Assembly (NCBI GenBank): GCA_016722045.1
Contig: JADKGY010000006.1
Location: 649,407 to 713,406, forward strand
Reading direction: 5' to 3'
DNA length: 64,000 nucleotides
Source of the DNA: Candidatus Opimibacter skivensis
Lineage (GTDB): Bacteria > Bacteroidota > Bacteroidia > Chitinophagales > Saprospiraceae
Below the pieces are notes generated by a model, which was not told the origin of the DNA, searched no databases, and was given only the letters and a program-made list of their open reading frames with translations. Below, one piece after another: positions 42,492 through 50,614 of the stretch; positions within the stretch are counted from its first letter, which is position 1, and each line of letters begins with the position of its first letter. Position numbers and translations under genes: made by a program.

Positions 42492-45400
42492 TTATTTGTT
42501 CGGCTGCATGGCAGGTGTGACATCATATTTACCTACCATATCTTCCATTTCCTTAGCAAAAGCTTCGTCTTTCAAGCTCTTCGATACTTTGAGTATCTCC
42601 GATACCGCACTATTGGCCAGACGATAATCCAGATTGAATCCTGCCTTCAGATCATCATCATCAAGTGTATTGAAGAATTCCATTTGCTCCACCATTTCTT
42701 TGGCCAGAATACGAATATGAAATTTCGCTTTTTCATATTCACCCGCACGAACGTAGATATTGATATGTGGCATGATACGCGCATCGTATGGAAAGTTCAT
42801 GGCCGGAAATCCTTCTAAATATTTATCAGTGATATCAACGGCTTCCTGTGTTTTTCCCTTATCCAACATATCTTCAGCAGAACGCCAGATGACCATCTTC
42901 TGTGCCTGTATACTTGCAGCATAACTGTTATCCACAAATAACTTCTTCTTATCAAAATTGCCCCATCTCCATTTATTGACGACTCTGTCGTGTACCTTTT
43001 CATCATCCACTCTGCCACTCCCATAGATATAAAATTCTTGCTGGCTTTGCGATTTCACCGGGATGATCCGTAAGCCTAGACCTTCCATCTGCATATAGTC
43101 CTGCATATCCATTAGCTTGGAATCCTGACAAGTCACAGAAAAATATATAGGTCTGTCATAAATATTGCTCATGATGAGATCCATGATCGCCAGTTCATCT
43201 TTTGTGATGTATTGCTTATTGACAGAAATAGGAATTTTCGTCACGACATTTGAATCCGTAGGCATCAGAAGTCCTGAACTAAGCGCACGAGCAGGATCGA
43301 TAGGGATATACAAATTATTGGAAGGCATGTATGTTTCCAATTTTGTTCCCTGAATAGATTGCGGATTATCCTTTGCTAAAAATGCCAATGCCTGATCTAA
43401 CGGCATCTCACTTGTCGAGCTTTTACCAGGAAGGAAAAAGATCTGATTTCGTTTACTGCCTCTGTATGCTTCAGGAGGAATAGTCAATTTGATAGGTGCG
43501 GAATCATTTATTTTCCGGCGCAATCCATCGATATACCAGTCAACAGCGATCAGACTCAGATTGACAATACGAACATCTCTCCTTATGCCTTCCACTTCCT
43601 GTGCATACCATAACGGATATGTATCATTATCACCATAGGTAAACATGATCGCATTAGGATCGAGTGATTCAAGAAAATTACTTGCATAATCTCTCGATGC
43701 ATAATGGAATCTCCGGCTATGATCATCAAAATTCTGCTGAAGCATGATCGCAGGTCCTGTAAGTCCTAATACAGTGACCAGAATAGGCAACATCACTCCT
43801 GAAGTAGAAATTTTTGATTTAATCGCACCATAGATAGATGGAATCGCAAGACCAACCCAAATACAAAACGTAATGAACGAACCCACGAGCACATAGTCTC
43901 GTTCACGTGGTTCATTTGGTGGTTCATTAGAATAAACAATGATTCCAAGCCCTGTAAAAAGAAATAAGACAAGCAGTGCTGTGAAATCTCTTTTCTGCCG
44001 GCCAAACTGATAGAAAAGTCCAATGAGTCCAAGTATGAGTGGAATGAAAAAATAGCAGTTACGAGCCTGATCTGTTTTCATCGATTCCGGCATATGGCTC
44101 ATATTAAATAATCTGGCACTATCCAGAAAATTGATCCCCGATATCCAGTGACCATTTCTTGGATTCCATGGTTCAAATCCTTGTTCTCCATTTTCTCGCC
44201 CGACAAAATTCCACATAAAATATCTCCAGTACATCCAGCCAACCTGGTAACGTAAAAAGAACTCCATGTTGAAACCCATATCAGCCTTTCGCTTTGGATC
44301 ACCCATCCACCTGTGATATAATTCAGGCCTGTTGCCATCATTGTGACTGATACGAGGGAAGAGTATTTTGTCTTCGTCACGATATACGTAGGATAATTTC
44401 TGATCTACTACTTCGTACTTCTTTCCTACAAGACCATATCTGTCAGACTTCTCTGTTGAAACAGGTTCGGCTTCAAAATTGGGACCTCTCAACAGCGGGC
44501 GCTCACCATATTGTTCACGATTCAGATAAGGAATGAGACGAAAGGGATCGCTGGGATTATTCATGTTGATCGGCGGGTTCGCATTCGCCCGGATCACAAC
44601 CACACCGATAGTTGAAAAACTGATTCCGAGCAAGGTCAATGCGACAAAAAGTCGTTCGAGCAATCCATTGTTTTTCTTCCTGGCCCATCGTATAGAAAAA
44701 AAAGCCGCAGCTACTAAAATGATTGTTGTCGGAAATATTCCGGATTGAACCGGGAGGCCAAAACCATTGACCATCATATATTCCATTTGAGCCCACAATT
44801 CCGGGAGGCCAACAATAATTACATTTTGAACTATTGGAACCATCAGTGTTCCTAAAAGCATCGCCAGCAGGAGACGGCCGAAATGAAACGATTTATATTT
44901 TTTGAAATAATAAAGAAGACCAATAGCAGGGAAAGCCAATAAACTCAATAAATGCACCCCGATAGATAATCCGGCCGAATAAACTGCGAAAATCAACCAA
45001 CGGTCAGCATCAGAGCTATCCTCCATGCCATACCATTTGACGGCTGCCCACAATGTCATCGTTGTAAACATCGTCGACATCGCATATACTTCTCCTTCTA
45101 CTGCACTAAACCAAACCGAGGTACAGAATGCAGTCGTCAGTCCGGCTACAAGACCAGCTCCGCATGTCACCAGGGTCTGCTCAAGAGTGAGCGGTTGATC
45201 GCGGCCGACCATTGATAAACGCGCAAATATCATGGTAGTCCATGCCACAAACATGGCGGCAAGAGCTGTACAAATGCCAGACATAATATTGACCGAGAAC
45301 GCTATATATGATGGGTCCTCAAATAACATATGAGCTACCCAGGTAAAAAGCCTACCTATGATGAGAAATAAAGGAGCTCCCGGTGGGTGAACAACCTGTA

Positions 45401-45536
45401 GCTTATAGGCTCCCAGTACAAATTCTCCGCAGTCCCAAAGACTTCCGGATGATTCGGCGCTGAAAAAATAAACCACCATGGCAATGGCAAACGTGATCCA
45501 TCCGGTGATGACTGCTAATTTTCTTTCTTTATTCAT
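42492..45536 (-). CDS. DUF2723 family multispan membrane protein
   Basis: The 1,014-residue protein opens with the DUF2723 signature: WITFAIAMVVYFFSAESSGS, LWDCGEFVLGAYKLQVVHPP and GAPLFLIIGRLFTWVAHML. About a dozen membrane segments follow, with WFSAVEGEVYAMSTMFTTMT and SIGVHLLSLLAFPAIG. A large soluble part after residue 600 carries AIMFTYGDNDTYPLWYAQEV and RDVRIVNLSL. The family (also TMEM260 in animals) resembles GT-C protein O-mannosyltransferases, and its role in Bacteroidota is not settled; a glycosyltransferase role in the envelope is likely (inference). It leads a two-gene unit with rpiB. Confidence 0.9.
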   Translation of the reverse strand: MNKERKLAVITGWITFAIAMVVYFFSAESSGSLWDCGEFVLGAYKLQVVHPPGAPLFLIIGRLFTWVAHMLFEDPSYIAFSVNIMSGICTALAAMFVAWTTMIFARLSMVGRDQPLTLEQTLVTCGAGLVAGLTTAFCTSVWFSAVEGEVYAMSTMFTTMTLWAAVKWYGMEDSSDADRWLIFAVYSAGLSIGVHLLSLLAFPAIGLLYYFKKYKSFHFGRLLLAMLLGTLMVPIVQNVIIVGLPELWAQMEYMMVNGFGLPVQSGIFPTTIILVAAAFFSIRWARKKNNGLLERLFVALTLLGISFSTIGVVVIRANANPPINMNNPSDPFRLIPYLNREQYGERPLLRGPNFEAEPVSTEKSDRYGLVGKKYEVVDQKLSYVYRDEDKILFPRISHNDGNRPELYHRWMGDPKRKADMGFNMEFFLRYQVGWMYWRYFMWNFVGRENGEQGFEPWNPRNGHWISGINFLDSARLFNMSHMPESMKTDQARNCYFFIPLILGLIGLFYQFGRQKRDFTALLVLFLFTGLGIIVYSNEPPNEPRERDYVLVGSFITFCIWVGLAIPSIYGAIKSKISTSGVMLPILVTVLGLTGPAIMLQQNFDDHSRRFHYASRDYASNFLESLDPNAIMFTYGDNDTYPLWYAQEVEGIRRDVRIVNLSLIAVDWYIDGLRRKINDSAPIKLTIPPEAYRGSKRNQIFFLPGKSSTSEMPLDQALAFLAKDNPQSIQGTKLETYMPSNNLYIPIDPARALSSGLLMPTDSNVVTKIPISVNKQYITKDELAIMDLIMSNIYDRPIYFSVTCQDSKLMDMQDYMQMEGLGLRIIPVKSQSQQEFYIYGSGRVDDEKVHDRVVNKWRWGNFDKKKLFVDNSYAASIQAQKMVIWRSAEDMLDKGKTQEAVDITDKYLEGFPAMNFPYDARIMPHINIYVRAGEYEKAKFHIRILAKEMVEQMEFFNTLDDDDLKAGFNLDYRLANSAVSEILKVSKSLKDEAFAKEMEDMVGKYDVTPAMQPNK

Positions 45537-45654
45537 AGATCTGGATATCAGTACATCAACGAGGATGCAGCGGGGGCTTGTATTATCGAATTGAATATTT
45601 TAAGTGCATTGACATATGGACAGGATAAAGGGATGCTTCAGACTGCACATTGGG

Positions 45655-45662
45655 CAAAAGTA
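45655..45662 (-). promoter_or_regulatory. Candidate -7 element of the DUF2723-rpiB unit
   Basis: The minus strand reads TACTTTTG, matching TAnnTTTG, about 118 nt before the ATG at 45536. The -33 element is not clear. Confidence 0.3.
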
Positions 45663-45751
45663 GAAAATTGATCCCGTATACGGCTTGCGATTTGGGGTCT
45701 TTAGCCATTTTTAACCTGACAGTCAGGATTAGATAGTCCCACTCATATATA

Positions 45752-45759
45752 TATTTTTG
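45752..45759 (+). promoter_or_regulatory. Candidate -7 element of the OmpA-like gene
   Basis: The plus strand reads TATTTTTG, matching TAnnTTTG, 35 nt before the preferred ATG at 45795. It would place the alternative ATG at 45771 very close to the transcription start. No clear -33 element. Confidence 0.35.
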
Positions 45760-45794
45760 ATTATCCGTTATTGAATATATCGCTATCGGATCTG

Positions 45795-46901
45795 ATGAAT
45801 TTCTCCACGACCTTCTCAATTGCTCTTATAATCTTCTTCCATTGCGCTGCCGCAGCTCAGAAAAGCGATCAGGTAAACCTTGTGCCAAATCCCGGTTTTG
45901 AAAAATTCTCCGACGAACCTTCAGGGTGGTATTATTCCGGAAAGGACTTCTCACGTGTCTCTCTTTACTGGACATCTGCTACTGCCGCCTCACCGGATCT
46001 CTACGCTCCAAAAGTAGTTGTACCCGAAAGCTGGAAACCAGCAGGCTTTGGTTCCACAAAATCTTATGAAGGAAAATCGCACGCAGGCATCACTGTCTAC
46101 GGATGTGATAATGGCAAACCGCATTGCAGGGAATATATCGAGGTTCAACTCACCGAACCACTAGTGACCGGTCAGCGATATGCATTCACTTGTATGTTAT
46201 CCCATCTTCAAAAATCTGTCACTGTCAAAAATATTCAGCTCGCTTTCAGCAAAAACGAAATTGATGAGGGAACTAATGAGCCACTCTTTCTTCAACCATC
46301 ACTTTCACTCGATCGTTGGATTCCTTCCGATGGGAAATGGTACAGATGGACCGGACAGTTTATAGCCAGTGATGCTTCATCTTTTTTATTGATCGGCAAC
46401 TTTAATACGGATGCTGATAGCCAGATCAAATTGCCTTCGCGAAGTAATCTTCGTTTCGGTTATTACTATATTGATCTCGTGCGTCTCTTTAAGATACCTC
46501 CGATATTAAATACACCTGCATCGGAATCACCATTATCCACATTTATTCCGAAAGCCGGTGAGATCGTGACACTGAGCCGGATTTATTTTGAATATGACAG
46601 AACTGATTTTATGCCTCAGGCTTTGATCCAGTTAAAACAATTGTTAGCCTTTATCAAACAACATCCGGGCATGAAGATAGAAGTGATCGGACATACGGAT
46701 ATTGCAGGTACTACCACATACAATCAGGATCTTTCCGAAAGACGTTCTGGTGCTGTGGTCAAATGGCTGATCAACAAAGGAATAAAACAAGACAGATTGA
46801 AATCTTCAGGAAAAGGGAGTAGTATCCCTCTGAGTACCAACGAAACTTCGATAGGGAGGAGTCTCAACAGGAGAGTGGAAATAAAAGTGATCAGTTTGTA
46901 A
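45795..46901 (+). CDS. OmpA family outer membrane protein
   Basis: The preferred start is 45795 (MNFSTTFSIALIIFFHCAAAAQ, a signal peptide), not 45771. Residues about 25-225 form a Bacteroidota-type N-terminal domain (VNLVPNPGFEKFSDEPSGWY, then a CREYIEVQL segment) resembling a carbohydrate-binding-like sandwich. The last 110 residues are an OmpA C-terminal peptidoglycan-binding domain: LSRIYFEYDRTDFMPQALIQ, MKIEVIGHTDIAGTTTYNQD, LSERRSGAVVKWLINKGI, SLNRRVEIKVISL, with the expected Asp and Arg. It probably anchors the outer membrane to the cell wall. It stands alone and diverges from the DUF2723 unit. Confidence 0.88.
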   Translation: MNFSTTFSIALIIFFHCAAAAQKSDQVNLVPNPGFEKFSDEPSGWYYSGKDFSRVSLYWTSATAASPDLYAPKVVVPESWKPAGFGSTKSYEGKSHAGITVYGCDNGKPHCREYIEVQLTEPLVTGQRYAFTCMLSHLQKSVTVKNIQLAFSKNEIDEGTNEPLFLQPSLSLDRWIPSDGKWYRWTGQFIASDASSFLLIGNFNTDADSQIKLPSRSNLRFGYYYIDLVRLFKIPPILNTPASESPLSTFIPKAGEIVTLSRIYFEYDRTDFMPQALIQLKQLLAFIKQHPGMKIEVIGHTDIAGTTTYNQDLSERRSGAVVKWLINKGIKQDRLKSSGKGSSIPLSTNETSIGRSLNRRVEIKVISL

Positions 46902-46926
46902 AAATTCAGATTGTAGACGTTCGAGT

Positions 46927-47112
46927 GTCTCTGACCTCGAACCCTGTGTCGTTTCGTTTCGACTCCGCGGTTGAGCTGTAGCACAAGGATGAGAAAAGCG
47001 GGTCGAAGCACAACGACCGACAAAGCACTACCAAAAAATGTTTCGGCTTCGCTCAACATGAAAACACGCCTTAAATTCGAATGTCTCTGACGAGAGTCTC
47101 TGACCTCGAACC
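46927..47112 (+). repeat. 17-bp direct repeats and a dispersed element before rnhB
   Basis: The word gtctctgacctcgaacc occurs at 46927-46943 and 47096-47112, with a partial copy near 47083. Between them, 46961-47012 is related to the reverse complement of 38004-38055 (the words gctgtagcac and gaagcaca are shared). The second copy lies inside the over-long open frame upstream of rnhB. Confidence 0.75.
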
Positions 47113-47149
47113 ATTGATTATTTCATCGAAAAACATTATTCTTGTCCTG

Positions 47150-47791
47150 ATGGCAAAGTTGAAGTCATACCTGGAAAAAGGACGTCTCGAGGCCGGCTGC
47201 GATGAAGCCGGGCGAGGATGTTTTGCCGGGCCTGTGTTTGCTGCTGCCGTGATACTGCCCCATGGATTCCGTTGTCCTGGTCTGAATGATTCTAAAAAAA
47301 TTTCTGCGGAGCGACGTGAAGAATACAGGATCATCATTGAAAAAAATGCGATCGCATGGGCCGTGGCCAGCATTGATTCAAAAGTGATCGATCGTATCAA
47401 TATACTTCGCGCTTCTATTCAGGCGATGCACAATGCACTTCGGTCACTCACGGTCCGACCAGAATTTATCATTGTCGATGGCAATCGTTTTTATCCTTTT
47501 GAAGATATCAATCATGAATGCATCGTTGAAGGTGATGCTAAATTCAGATCGATCGCAGCAGCTTCTATTTTAGCAAAAACGCATCGTGATGCACACATGC
47601 GATCGCTGCATGAATTGTATCCTCAATATGGCTGGAATCAGAATAAAGGATATGGTACTGAAATACACCGTGCAGCAATTGTTGCCCATGGCATCACACC
47701 TGAGCATCGCGTCAGTTTCAAATTCAATGAGAATCCTGTGCAGTTGGATTTATTTGAAGAAACCATATTCCTGCAGGAAGAAATATCCTGA
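47150..47791 (+). CDS. rnhB: Ribonuclease HII
   Basis: I start at the ATG at 47150 (MAKLKSYLEK), giving about 213 residues as usual for the family; the frame is open to 47081 but only through repeat DNA. The catalytic residues appear in AGCDEAGRGCFAGPVFAAAV (Asp-Glu), LNDSKKISAERRE, and FIIVDGNRFYP with the third Asp; SIAAASILAKTHRDAHM and LYPQYGWNQNKGYGTEIHR complete the family signature. It removes ribonucleotides and RNA primers from DNA. It is flanked by repeat arrays on both sides. Confidence 0.95.
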   Translation: MAKLKSYLEKGRLEAGCDEAGRGCFAGPVFAAAVILPHGFRCPGLNDSKKISAERREEYRIIIEKNAIAWAVASIDSKVIDRINILRASIQAMHNALRSLTVRPEFIIVDGNRFYPFEDINHECIVEGDAKFRSIAAASILAKTHRDAHMRSLHELYPQYGWNQNKGYGTEIHRAAIVAHGITPEHRVSFKFNENPVQLDLFEETIFLQEEIS

Positions 47792-47880
47792 TCCACGGGT
47801 TGAAACCCGTGGCAATTCAACGCTCCACGGGTTGAAACCCGTGGCAATTCAACGCTATTCGAAGTTTAACAACTTCGAAT
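47792..47880 (+). repeat. Two adjacent perfect 32-bp repeats with palindromes, plus a third palindrome
   Basis: Units 47792-47823 and 47824-47855 are identical; each holds the palindrome CCACGGGTT-GA-AACCCGTGG followed by CAATTCAACGC. A third hairpin with a different sequence, ATTCGAAGTT-TAAC-AACTTCGAAT (47857-47880), follows at once. The first unit begins 1 bp after the rnhB stop. Confidence 0.9.
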
Positions 47881-47986
47881 CCATATCACCAATAAATGTC
47901 CTTTTCGAAAATCACCGTCAAACAGCTTGTAGCTACTAGAGAAAATCACTGATCCGTCATTCACAATTGCTTAAGGTAAATCAAAA

Positions 47987-48044
47987 GTCCCCTTTAGGGG
48001 ATTTAGGGGCAAAACGAAGCATAGGGGATTTAGGGGCAAAACGA
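47987..48044 (+). repeat. Dispersed palindromic repeat, copy 2, with partial duplication
   Basis: GTCCCCTTTAGGGG plus ATTTAGGGG (47987-48009) matches 28423-28445 on the other strand. The segment taggggatttaggggc plus aaaacga is then repeated at 48022-48044. It ends 4 bp before the stop of the anti-sigma gene. Confidence 0.85.
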
Positions 48045-48048
48045 GGGC

Positions 48049-48819
48049 TCATATTCCCACGACACTCACCGTCCCAATTAAGTGGTCGGAAGGCGTATTT
48101 TTTCCACCCTTGGGTTCAATGGTGATCGCATACACTGCCGTTCCTTCTACATAGGCTACTTCAATAAGTCCGCTTTCAGGCGAATCAAAAACATTGAGTG
48201 GTGCCGGTGCCTGGTTGGGCTTGATCGACCACAATTCATATTGTTGATTTGAGGCTATAGCCGGAAGATTTCTGACCTGGATAAAATTCCGTTTCGTTAT
48301 CTTATTCGTATGCAGATAGAGATCTGTTGACGCGAATCCGGGTGTGGCCGTAAATGGCAATATCTTATCGTTTGGCGCGGTAAGTTGGCGTAGAAAATTC
48401 AGCTCATTCGTCAGCTTACTCGTTTTCGAATCACATGTATCTCTTAATGTTACAATCTCCTTCGCCAGAAGCTTGTTTTCATTTTCTTTTTGAAAATAAA
48501 AATAACCAAACAACAAAAGTCCTAAACCGAATAGTGCAGCCACAACAGGCCAGATATTAAATGATTGCAGATTTGCACCGGAGGTTCCATTTATGTCATT
48601 TCGTATGGAATCGAGGATTTTCTCTTTGACACCGGCTGGACTTTTTAGTGCCGCACTCCCCGCGTAAACTTCAAGACTTCTTTCAATCTCCCTGATCTCA
48701 TGGCGCAGCTCGGGATACGTATTCAGATAGCCTTCCACTTCCGCCTTTTCGGCGGGTGAAAGCTGATCCATCACGTACAGCTCCAATAAACCCGATGCCT
48801 TGATTTCTTCTATATCCAC
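48049..48819 (-). CDS. Anti-sigma factor, RskA-like
   Basis: The 256-residue protein has an N-terminal helical domain (EIKASGLLELYVMDQLSPAE, EVEGYLNTYPELRHEIREIE) that would bind the sigma factor and lacks a zinc-binding HxxxCxxC motif. A single membrane segment follows (IWPVVAALFGLGLLLFGYFYF) and then a coiled-coil-like stretch. The periplasmic part is an RskA C-terminal domain (IQVRNLPAIASNQQYELWSI, ALYV-type strand AVYAITIEPKGG). It overlaps the sigma gene by 10 bp, so the two are a translationally coupled pair. The sensed signal is unknown. Confidence 0.88.
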   Translation of the reverse strand: MDIEEIKASGLLELYVMDQLSPAEKAEVEGYLNTYPELRHEIREIERSLEVYAGSAALKSPAGVKEKILDSIRNDINGTSGANLQSFNIWPVVAALFGLGLLLFGYFYFQKENENKLLAKEIVTLRDTCDSKTSKLTNELNFLRQLTAPNDKILPFTATPGFASTDLYLHTNKITKRNFIQVRNLPAIASNQQYELWSIKPNQAPAPLNVFDSPESGLIEVAYVEGTAVYAITIEPKGGKNTPSDHLIGTVSVVGI

Positions 48820-49451
48820 TTTATAAACAACAATAAACTTCTAAGTCCCGGTCCATCCAGGAAATATTTTTTCTCATTTTTCAGTTCTTCCCGAAGAATG
48901 CTTATCGCTTTGCGTAATCTGGTCTTGACTGTCCCCAACGGTATATTCAACTCATCTGAAATCTCCTGCTGCGTATAACCTTTCAGATAGGCATATTCCA
49001 GTACGATGCGATTATTCTCATCCAGATTGGCCAGTAGTCTTTTTGCATCGATACTATCTCCATCAGGAGTGCTTGATCCTGGTCTATATACGATCTCATC
49101 GACCGAAACAGTTTTCTGTTTGGCCTGAAAAGTTTTAAGACGCTTTTGATCAAGTGCTGTATTTCTGGCAATTACACTCATCCAGGTAAATAATGAAGCT
49201 TTTGCGGCGTCATATCCCTCAATGTTTTGCCAGATCTTTAGAAATGATTTCTGAAGGGCATCCTCAGCAAGTTGTGCATCCCCCAATATCCGGTTAATGA
49301 TCCCAAACAGACTGTCAGAATAATGATCATAAAGAAGAGACATTCCCTTTTCTCTCCTTTCCTTAATTAGTAATATGATGTCCTCCTGGTAGATATTCTG
49401 TTCTTTTTGCGCGGTGAACTTAAGGATAAAATAGCAGAGAGCATAGGGCAT
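48810..49451 (-). CDS. ECF-type RNA polymerase sigma factor
   Basis: The 213-residue protein has region 2 (FGIINRILGDAQLAEDALQK, SFLKIWQNIEGYDAAKA, WMSVIARNTALDQKR) and region 4 (RIVLEYAYLKGYTQQEISDE, LNIPLGTVKTRLRKAISILR). The pattern suits the SigK-like group regulated by RskA-type anti-sigma factors. It is held by the membrane anti-sigma factor encoded next and released on a signal. An internal ATG at residue 37 (MSLLYDHYSD) would cut off the start of region 2, so I keep 49451. It begins 10 bp after the aminotransferase stop. Confidence 0.92.
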   Translation of the reverse strand: MPYALCYFILKFTAQKEQNIYQEDIILLIKERREKGMSLLYDHYSDSLFGIINRILGDAQLAEDALQKSFLKIWQNIEGYDAAKASLFTWMSVIARNTALDQKRLKTFQAKQKTVSVDEIVYRPGSSTPDGDSIDAKRLLANLDENNRIVLEYAYLKGYTQQEISDELNIPLGTVKTRLRKAISILREELKNEKKYFLDGPGLRSLLLFIKWI

Positions 49452-49461
49452 CTTCGTTCCT

Positions 49462-50367
49462 TTACCCCGTATCCATTTCCTGATTCATCTCCTCCCACTT
49501 GATATCCTGCCGGGTAGCTTTTTCATATTCCTTTTGAAGTGTATACCCAAAAGTGGAGGTCCATTTCTTAGCGAATGGTTTATCATCAATTGATTGAACA
49601 CCGCTAACCTCTGCAGCAGTACCTACCATAAAAGCTCCATCAGCTTCAAACAATTCTTTTGGCAAAAATCGCTTTTGCTTAACAGGTATTCCCAGTCTCC
49701 GGCATATCTGGAGAATTGAATCCCTTGTGATCCCCGGCAAGATGTGTCCCGGTGGTGAGGTATAAAGCACACCGTCTTTCTCCATAAAAAAATTAGCCCC
49801 ACTACATTCAGCTACATACCCATCGACATCAAGTTGTAATGCATCATCATAACCTTTCGCACGAGCATCCGTTGCTGCAAGAATCGAATTGACATAATGC
49901 CCTGATACTTTAGCTTCAATTTTACAGGAACGCGGATGAGGCCTGCAATAACTGGAAATGTAAAGACGCGTCAGTTTTTCGCCATGCAATTTTCGCCATG
50001 GCCAGGCACATATTCCGATATGAGCAGCTTCAGAATAGGAAAGTGACATCATCGGATCGCTGTATACAAATGGTCTGATGTAGGCTTCTACCATATTATT
50101 CCGCCTCATCAGGTCGTATGTGATTTGTTTTAATTCCAACACCGTCTTGTGAAATGATAAACCAATAGCATTTGAAGAATAAATCAAACGCTTAAAATGT
50201 TCCTCACTTCGAAACATACGAGGTTGCCCATCGATAGCATATGATCTTATTCCCTCAAAAACACCTGTACCGTAATGTAAGACCTGGCTGTAAACACTGA
50301 TATGACCATCACTGGCCTTTACCCATTTTCCATCCTGGTAGATGATGGTGTGATCGTCAAAATACAT
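49462..50367 (-). CDS. ilvE: Branched-chain amino acid aminotransferase
   Basis: The 301-residue fold-type IV PLP enzyme shows VLHYGTGVFEGIRSYAIDGQ, RMFRSEEHFKRLIYSS, AYIRPFVYSD, the PLP Lys in KIEAKVSGHYVNSILAATDA, KGYDDALQLDVDGYVAECSG and ANFF, TSPPGHILPGITRDSILQIC and GTAAEVSGVQSID. It interconverts leucine, isoleucine and valine with their keto acids. Length and motifs are complete. It lies 10 bp upstream of the sigma factor gene in the same direction, an unusual partner that may reflect shared transcription only. Confidence 0.93.
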   Translation of the reverse strand: MYFDDHTIIYQDGKWVKASDGHISVYSQVLHYGTGVFEGIRSYAIDGQPRMFRSEEHFKRLIYSSNAIGLSFHKTVLELKQITYDLMRRNNMVEAYIRPFVYSDPMMSLSYSEAAHIGICAWPWRKLHGEKLTRLYISSYCRPHPRSCKIEAKVSGHYVNSILAATDARAKGYDDALQLDVDGYVAECSGANFFMEKDGVLYTSPPGHILPGITRDSILQICRRLGIPVKQKRFLPKELFEADGAFMVGTAAEVSGVQSIDDKPFAKKWTSTFGYTLQKEYEKATRQDIKWEEMNQEMDTG

Positions 50368-50510
50368 GGGCGAAGAATTTTATCTTTTGTAAAATCTAGT
50401 CTCGCCTAAGTTAGTATTTTCTTCTTCCATGTCAAATGTATTGAGTAATGCTTTAGCCTTTTGAGGATATTGCACTCACTTCTCAGTAGCTGTTAACAAG
50501 GAGGGGGTTT

Positions 50511-50561
50511 TTCTTTTCTCTAGTCTGGGCGGTTGCAAAACGCCCCGACAAGAGAAAAGAA
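50511..50561 (+). repeat. Hairpin element with 27-nt conserved core, copy B
   Basis: Arms TTCTTTTCTCTAGTC (50511-50525) and GACAAGAGAAAAGAA (50547-50561) pair with one mismatch around a 21-nt middle starting TGGGCGGTTGC. The core 50523-50549 is the exact reverse complement of 38135-38161. The arms beyond the core are unrelated to copy A yet still self-complementary. Confidence 0.9.
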
Positions 50562-50591
50562 ATTTCTAATCCTCTTACTGTCTTACTCTCT

Positions 50592-50614
50592 CACTTCTCT
50601 CACTTCTCTCACTT
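50592..50614 (+). repeat. CACTTCTCT short repeat overlapping a stop codon
   Basis: Two and a half units of CACTTCTCT, the reverse complement of the AGTGAGAGA units at 37984. The TGA stop of the haloperoxidase-like gene (50609-50611) lies within it. Confidence 0.85.

Noticed and set aside
45583..45819. Minus-strand open frame of 78 codons upstream of the DUF2723 gene
   Set aside because: It lies in the divergent promoter region, overlaps the OmpA-like gene start and has no recognisable domain.
47792..47855. Possible minimal CRISPR with two 32-bp repeats
   Set aside because: The repeats are directly adjacent with no spacer between them and are palindromic through most of their length.
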